Positions 59,631 through 64,000 of a stretch of 64,000 nucleotides of DNA are shown here, piece after piece. Within the stretch, counting starts at the first letter, position 1. Every line of letters begins with the position of its first letter. The notes beneath the pieces are model-generated. The model saw only the letters and a program-made list of their open reading frames with translations. It made no database searches and was not told where the DNA came from. This DNA comes from Planctomycetota bacterium (lineage in GTDB: Bacteria > Planctomycetota > Brocadiia > Brocadiales > Brocadiaceae). The translations under genes and the position numbers were made by a program. The stretch lies in the NCBI GenBank assembly GCA_016873165.1, contig VGXV01000019.1, forward strand, positions 1 to 64,000, written 5' to 3'.

Positions 59631-60482
59631 TTGGGTAACTTGCAAAAAACAATTGGGCAGCCTGCAGAGTGTTCTGGCACAGGGATGTTTACAGGAGAAA
59701 GTGTCCGAATAAAATTTAAACCGGCCCCGCTGAATTCCGGAATAAATTTTGTATGTGTCGACATGCCACACCGGCCAAAAATACCAGCGAATGTTCACTT
59801 CTTATCCAGTACGGTAAAACGTGTTTTTCTCAAGAGGGATGATGCTGAAATTGAAGGGATAGAACATTTGATGGCTGCGCTTGCAGGATTAGGGATTGAT
59901 AATATCGAGATAGAAATTCATGGTCGTGAAATGCCTGCCGGAGATGGAAGCGCTAAGTACTTCATGGATATTCTGAGGAAAGCAAACATCATTAGTTTGG
60001 AAGGGGAAAAACGTTTTTTTAAAATTCAGGAACCAATTATGGTGAGTGGTGGAAATGCGAGCATTATGGCATTGCCGTATGATAAGGGATTATTGCTCTC
60101 TTATACGCTGGATTTTATAGGGGAACAGACGTACGAGATTGAATTCACTGAGGAGAATTTTTCCAAAGAGGTTGCTTCTGCCCGGACGTTTGGCCTGATC
60201 ACCTATGTTGAAGAATTTAAAAAACTGGGATTAGGGAAAGGCATCACGGATGAGAATAGCTTTGTCATACACAAAGATGGAAAAATCACAAAACCTCTTT
60301 CTATGAATCCTGCGGAATTACGATTCCCGAATGAACATGTACGGCATAAAATTCTGGATCTTATCGGAGATCTTTATCTGGCCAATGTTGTTATTCAGGG
60401 TCATATCGTGGCAAAAAGGTCTGGACATTCCTTGAATGTAGAATTAGCAAGAAAAATAGCGGATATCGCATCTAAAACGTAA
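59631..60482 (+). CDS. lpxC: UDP-3-O-acyl-N-acetylglucosamine deacetylase
   Basis: Zinc amidase for the committed step of lipid A synthesis, 283 residues. Zinc/catalytic motifs: IEGIEHLMAALAGLGIDN (first His), VRHKILDLIGDLYL (His and Asp ligands) and the catalytic His in AKRSGHSLN. It is unfused: some lineages join LpxC to FabZ, and this one does not. TTG start with AAGGAAAG upstream, 3 bp after the ompH-like stop. Together with lpxA and bamA it shows a true lipid A-bearing outer membrane or the remnant of that pathway. Confidence 0.96.
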   Translation: MGNLQKTIGQPAECSGTGMFTGESVRIKFKPAPLNSGINFVCVDMPHRPKIPANVHFLSSTVKRVFLKRDDAEIEGIEHLMAALAGLGIDNIEIEIHGREMPAGDGSAKYFMDILRKANIISLEGEKRFFKIQEPIMVSGGNASIMALPYDKGLLLSYTLDFIGEQTYEIEFTEENFSKEVASARTFGLITYVEEFKKLGLGKGITDENSFVIHKDGKITKPLSMNPAELRFPNEHVRHKILDLIGDLYLANVVIQGHIVAKRSGHSLNVELARKIADIASKT

Positions 60483-60534
60483 AGTATTAATAAAAAGCCG
60501 GATTATAGAGAATACAAAGAAAAGGGGAAACGTA

Positions 60535-61353
60535 ATGAAAATTCACCGATTGGCGCTTGTTCATCCCGGTGCTAAATTAGGTAATGATGTTGAAATTGGT
60601 CCTTTTTCTGTTATAGGTGAAAATGTTGCCATTGGCGACGAAACAGTAATAAAGAATAATGCAACAGTCGTTGGAGATACTACACTAGGGAAGAATAATA
60701 TTGTCCATCCCAATACAGTATTGGGCGCTGAACCGCAGGATTTTAAATTCCGCGGTGAAAAATCTTTACTTATCGTGGGAGATAACAATATTATAAGGGA
60801 AGGAGTTACCATTAACAGAGGGACTGCTGGCGGTGGCGGGAAAACAGTGGTAGGGAACAACAATTTTTTTATGGCATGTTCGCATGTAGCGCATGATTGC
60901 ATTATAGAAGATAATGTTCTCCTGGCGAACGGAGTATTGCTGGGCGGGCACGTAATGTTGGAAAAAGGGGTTAAACTTATGGGGTTGGTAGGTATACAAC
61001 CCTTTGTAACGATAGGACGTTATGCTTATGTTGGAGGACACACTAGAATTGTTCAGGATGTGCCGCCCTACATGATAATTGAAGGACATCCGGCGAAGAT
61101 CCGCCAGGTAAACGTAATAGGATTGGAAAGAGAAGGTTTTTCAAAAGAGCAGATAGATAAGATTAAAGAATCCTTTCGCGCGTTATTCCGTTCCGATGAA
61201 TTGAATAGAAATAAAATTTTGGAACAGTTTGAGAAACAAGAGAATGTTACTCCGGAAGTTGAATATCTGCTCGCTTTTCTGAGAAACATAGAGAAGGGGA
61301 AGCACGGACGATACAGGGAAGTTTTGAGGGCTTCACCCACAATTGTTCATTAG
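60535..61353 (+). CDS. lpxA: UDP-N-acetylglucosamine O-acyltransferase
   Basis: First acyl transfer of lipid A synthesis, a left-handed beta-helix trimer of 272 residues. Hexapeptide turns run through residues about 5-190, the catalytic His is in FMACSHVAHDCIIEDN, and the C-terminal helical domain carries GLEREGFSKEQIDKIKESFR. AAGGGG stands before the ATG. The following Gfo/Idh gene is on the same strand 100 bp away, an arrangement compatible with sugar modification of the lipid A precursor. Confidence 0.96.
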   Translation: MKIHRLALVHPGAKLGNDVEIGPFSVIGENVAIGDETVIKNNATVVGDTTLGKNNIVHPNTVLGAEPQDFKFRGEKSLLIVGDNNIIREGVTINRGTAGGGGKTVVGNNNFFMACSHVAHDCIIEDNVLLANGVLLGGHVMLEKGVKLMGLVGIQPFVTIGRYAYVGGHTRIVQDVPPYMIIEGHPAKIRQVNVIGLEREGFSKEQIDKIKESFRALFRSDELNRNKILEQFEKQENVTPEVEYLLAFLRNIEKGKHGRYREVLRASPTIVH

Positions 61354-61456
61354 GCGGAAGTATTTTTCAGAAGGTTATAGAGAAAAAGTATCCGGTGCGC
61401 ACAATTTTGTTTCATAATAGAAAAATAGTGTGCTGCGGTGATTTTAGAAAGTGAGT

Positions 61457-62485
61457 ATGAGCAAATTAAAGGTTGCCGTGATAGGCGTTGGACATCTGGG
61501 AAAAGAACATGCCAGGGTATTCACCGGGTTGCCAAGTGTGGAATTGGTTGGAGTTGTTGATGTACAAAGGAAACAGGCGGAAAAAATAGCACAACGTTAT
61601 AATACACAATGGTATGATAATTATAGAGATGTAATAGGTAAAGTTTCTGCAGTAAGTATTGCCGTTCCCACAAAATCTCATTATGCAATTGCAAAAGACT
61701 TCCTCACGCATGGCGTTCACGTACTTGTTGAAAAACCAATGACAGGTACCATTTCTGAGGCAAAAGAATTAATAAATTTAAGCAAAGAGAAAGGGCTTGT
61801 GCTTCAGGCAGGTTATATCGAGCGGTTTAACCCTGTTATCGTTGCAATGAGGAAACTTTCCACTAATCCGAGATTTATCGAATGTCATCGTTTAAGTCCC
61901 TTTACATTTCGGTCTGCTGATATAGGCGTTGTTTTGGATTTAATGATACATGACATAGATATCATATTGAATATGACAGGTTCAAAAGTGAAAAAAGTGG
62001 ATGCTATTGGCGTAAATGTCATTGGCGATAAGGAAGATATTGCAAATGCGCGCATTCAGTTTCAGAATGGTTGTGTGGCAAATATCACTGCCAGCAGGGT
62101 GTCAGTCCAGCCCATGAGGAAGGTACGATTATTTTCCGAAGATTCATATATTTCTATTGATTATCAGAAGAAAGAAGCTTTAATATATAAAAAATCTCCC
62201 AAACTAACACTTAGTGCATTAAATATTTCAGAGATGGATATTTCGACCATTGCGGATCTGAAAAGCTATGTGTTTGGTGATCTGTTAAAGGTCGAATATA
62301 TTAAAATGGATTATTATGAACCGCTGAAAAAGGAGCTCGAATCTTTTGTTACATGCATTTTGGAAGGCAGGGAACCTGAGGTTTCGGGAGAAGAAGGTTT
62401 AAAGGCAATAGAGGTTGCGAATGATATCTTGCGTGAGATAGAAAAAAATCTTGCGCAGTCACGCGCACAATGTAAGGAGGATTAA
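61457..62485 (+). CDS. Gfo/Idh/MocA-family NAD(P)-dependent oxidoreductase
   Basis: Sugar dehydrogenase family protein, 342 residues. The Rossmann loop is VAVIGVGHLGKEHARVF, the cofactor strand VGVVDVQRK, and the conserved VLVEKPMTG (EKP motif) and LDLMIHDIDIILNM (the H-D pair) are in place. Its position straight after lpxA recalls GnnA-type UDP-GlcNAc oxidases that work with an aminotransferase to give 3-amino lipid A precursors. No such aminotransferase is in view, so this is a guess. An in-frame GTG lies six bases upstream. Confidence 0.9.
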   Translation: MSKLKVAVIGVGHLGKEHARVFTGLPSVELVGVVDVQRKQAEKIAQRYNTQWYDNYRDVIGKVSAVSIAVPTKSHYAIAKDFLTHGVHVLVEKPMTGTISEAKELINLSKEKGLVLQAGYIERFNPVIVAMRKLSTNPRFIECHRLSPFTFRSADIGVVLDLMIHDIDIILNMTGSKVKKVDAIGVNVIGDKEDIANARIQFQNGCVANITASRVSVQPMRKVRLFSEDSYISIDYQKKEALIYKKSPKLTLSALNISEMDISTIADLKSYVFGDLLKVEYIKMDYYEPLKKELESFVTCILEGREPEVSGEEGLKAIEVANDILREIEKNLAQSRAQCKED

Positions 62486-62487
62486 AT

Positions 62488-63729
62488 ATGGAGTCATTTG
62501 ATTTTCTACACATCGATTCAGAGATTGTTGATGGCAGGATTGTCGGAAAAGCCGGGGGTATGCTGGGCCATATGTTGCAACCTTACGTTGATCAGTTCTT
62601 TGAAAAGGTGAATTCGCTTAAGGTGATTGCCAAAGTAAATGGCATGAATGTTTATAATCTTTATAACCCTCCGATGCCAAGCAAGGCAGGGATGCGATTC
62701 CTTGAAAGAAAGCTGCGGATGATGTTGAGCAAGATGGCATTTCCCGTTACTGCGAATCTTGCGATAACCCATAAATGCCAATGTCAATGTATTCACTGCA
62801 GCGCCGACCCATTTATTGATTATACAAAGAAAGAACTTACCGTTCAGGAGATTAAGACGGTAGTCGATGGCGCGTTGGACCTTGGCGCAAGCCTGATTAT
62901 TTATGTAGGCGGGGAACCGATGCTCAGGGAAGATCTTTATGATCTTATCCGGTATGTTGATAAGACAAAGGCAATTTCCATGATTTTTACAAACGGAATA
63001 ATGTTAACCGAGGAAAATGTAAAGAGGCTTGCAAAGGCAGGATTGTTTTCTTTGAATATTTCTATCGATAGCAGTGAACCTGAGTTGCATAATGAATTTC
63101 GCGCCGTTCCCGGCTGTTATCAAAAGGCATTTGAAGGGGCTGAACGCTGTCGGAAGGCGGGTATTTTAACGGGAATATCCACATATGCCACGAGTGAAAG
63201 CATTAAAAGCGGAAAGGTGGAAAAACTTTTAAAGATAGCGCAGGAACAGGGGTTTTCCGAGGTTACCATATTTGATTGCATTCCTTCCGGGCGGTTTTTA
63301 AAGGATACCTCAAAAATCTTAACGGCGGAAGACAGAAAACAACTGATCGCAATTACAAAGAAATACCATGAAATGGATCATCCGATGGGCATTAATTGCA
63401 TGTCAATTATCAATTCGCCAAGGGGTGTTGGTTGTTACGGGGCTCAGTCTCAATTCTATATGACCGCATATGGCGATATAAATCCTTGTGATTTTAATCC
63501 GATTAATTTCGGGAATGTTCGCGATATGTCCATTCAGGAAATATGGAAGAAGATGGTTTCTCATCCTGATTTTAGCAAGAGATACCCCACATGTCGAATG
63601 CAGAGCAAGGCATACCGAAAGAAATATATTGACCCGCTTCCCCACAATGTAAGATTGCCTGTAAGAATAGAAGATATTGCGCCCGTTGAAATGGCTGCGG
63701 ATAAAGAGGCTTCTCTTGTGGGTGTTTAA
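62488..63729 (+). CDS. Radical SAM protein with SPASM-like C-terminal cysteines
   Basis: 413 residues. The radical SAM cluster is CQCQCIHC (C-x3-C-x2-C, residues about 93-100), followed by VGGEPMLREDLYDLIRYV, NGIMLTEENVKRLAKAG and SLNISIDSSEPELHNEFR typical of the fold. The C-terminal part has GCYGAQSQFYMTAYGDINPCDFNPINFGN, a SPASM/twitch-like arrangement that may bind a second 4Fe-4S cluster. Such proteins modify peptides or small molecules. It begins 2 bp after the Gfo/Idh gene with AAGGAGG before the ATG, so it is the same operon. Substrate unknown; a part in lipid or cofactor modification is possible. Confidence 0.9.
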   Translation: MESFDFLHIDSEIVDGRIVGKAGGMLGHMLQPYVDQFFEKVNSLKVIAKVNGMNVYNLYNPPMPSKAGMRFLERKLRMMLSKMAFPVTANLAITHKCQCQCIHCSADPFIDYTKKELTVQEIKTVVDGALDLGASLIIYVGGEPMLREDLYDLIRYVDKTKAISMIFTNGIMLTEENVKRLAKAGLFSLNISIDSSEPELHNEFRAVPGCYQKAFEGAERCRKAGILTGISTYATSESIKSGKVEKLLKIAQEQGFSEVTIFDCIPSGRFLKDTSKILTAEDRKQLIAITKKYHEMDHPMGINCMSIINSPRGVGCYGAQSQFYMTAYGDINPCDFNPINFGNVRDMSIQEIWKKMVSHPDFSKRYPTCRMQSKAYRKKYIDPLPHNVRLPVRIEDIAPVEMAADKEASLVGV

Positions 63730-63845
63730 GAATAGGGTATCTGATAAATAAGCACTTTTGAAGGTAAAGGCAGAAAAAGCGATAAAATAATAGAGAGAAA
63801 AGTAGCAGATAGATTCGTTATCCGATTATTTTTGGGAGGTGAAAT

Positions 63846-64000
63846 ATGGATAAAGGAGTTCTCATTACAAAAAAAATGAGCACTGGGGAGGTAACAAAAA
63901 AATATCCGGCAACAAAGGCGGTTTTTACGAAATATTTTGGGAAGGGTTGTTTTGATTGTCCGTCTTTTGGCACCGAAGATATAAATCTTGCATGTATGAT
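63846..64000 (+). CDS. DUF1858-domain protein, N-terminal part (cut by window end)
   Basis: Only the first 51 codons are seen. MDKGVLITKKMSTGEVTKKY, then FGKGCFDCPSFGTEDINLACM, give the DUF1858 pattern with the conserved C-x2-C before S-x-G. These short cysteine-pair domains are frequent in anaerobes, alone or joined to hybrid-cluster or redox proteins. GGGAGGTG precedes the ATG. The remainder lies outside the window. Confidence 0.85.
   Translation, partial: MDKGVLITKKMSTGEVTKKYPATKAVFTKYFGKGCFDCPSFGTEDINLACM

Overview
The window is a gene-dense bacterial chromosome segment of low to moderate G+C. The organism has an outer membrane: it carries bamA, an ompH/skp-like chaperone gene, lpxC and lpxA. 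Other markers are a split archaeal-type methylmalonyl-CoA mutase, a very large Thr/Ser/Gly-rich exported protein, frequent TTG starts, and debris of REP-associated (RAYT) transposases with short palindromic repeats. Together these would fit a planctomycete, perhaps of the anammox (Brocadiales) type. That assignment is an inference from gene content and style only; no 16S rRNA or hydrazine-metabolism gene is present.

Region 1 (1-2400) holds a solitary reverse transcriptase of unknown-group or defence (DRT/Abi) type, bracketed by a 45-bp perfect direct repeat. Region 2 (2400-9500, minus strand) is a methylmalonyl-CoA/propionyl-CoA module: carboxyltransferase, epimerase, mutase large subunit, MeaB chaperone and B12-binding mutase subunit, with an SLC13-type anion/dicarboxylate transporter upstream. 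Region 3 (9500-15900) has a YjfB-like small protein, a DUF2442 protein, mnmA, an exported thioredoxin, a lipoprotein SppA peptidase, hemB and a secreted transglutaminase-like protein. Region 4 (16300-28600) is one 4087-residue exported repeat protein. Region 5 (29600-39000) has a small membrane protein translationally coupled to a giant MscS-family channel, a beta-CASP ribonuclease, a ParA-like ATPase with a coupled helical partner, and oligoendopeptidase F.

Region 6 (39000-44040) is an accessory island. It has two RAYT transposase pseudogenes, each split by a member of the same MITE-like family (perfect 25-26 bp terminal inverted repeats, 9-bp target duplications), an IS1182-like transposase scrap, an unrecognised three-gene cassette ending in a PIN-like protein with a cysteine cluster, a MazF/ribbon-helix-helix toxin-antitoxin pair, and a truncated orphan antitoxin with a palindromic operator.

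Region 7 (44000-50300) has leuB, two AMMECR1-domain genes (one an exported MEMO1-AMMECR1 fusion), a DedA-type membrane protein, ilvD behind a consensus promoter, and tRNA-Gln(UUG). Region 8 (50300-64000, plus strand) is a housekeeping run: glmU uridyltransferase part, prs, rplY, pth, rpsF-ssb-rpsR-rplI-dnaB, bamA, ompH, lpxC, lpxA, a Gfo/Idh/MocA oxidoreductase, a radical SAM/SPASM-like protein, and the start of a DUF1858 gene. It links translation and replication genes to outer-membrane and lipid A assembly.

The best candidates for something undescribed are the three-gene cassette at 40281-42551, the MITE family found inside RAYT genes, the lone reverse transcriptase between direct repeats, and the exported MEMO1-AMMECR1 fusion.
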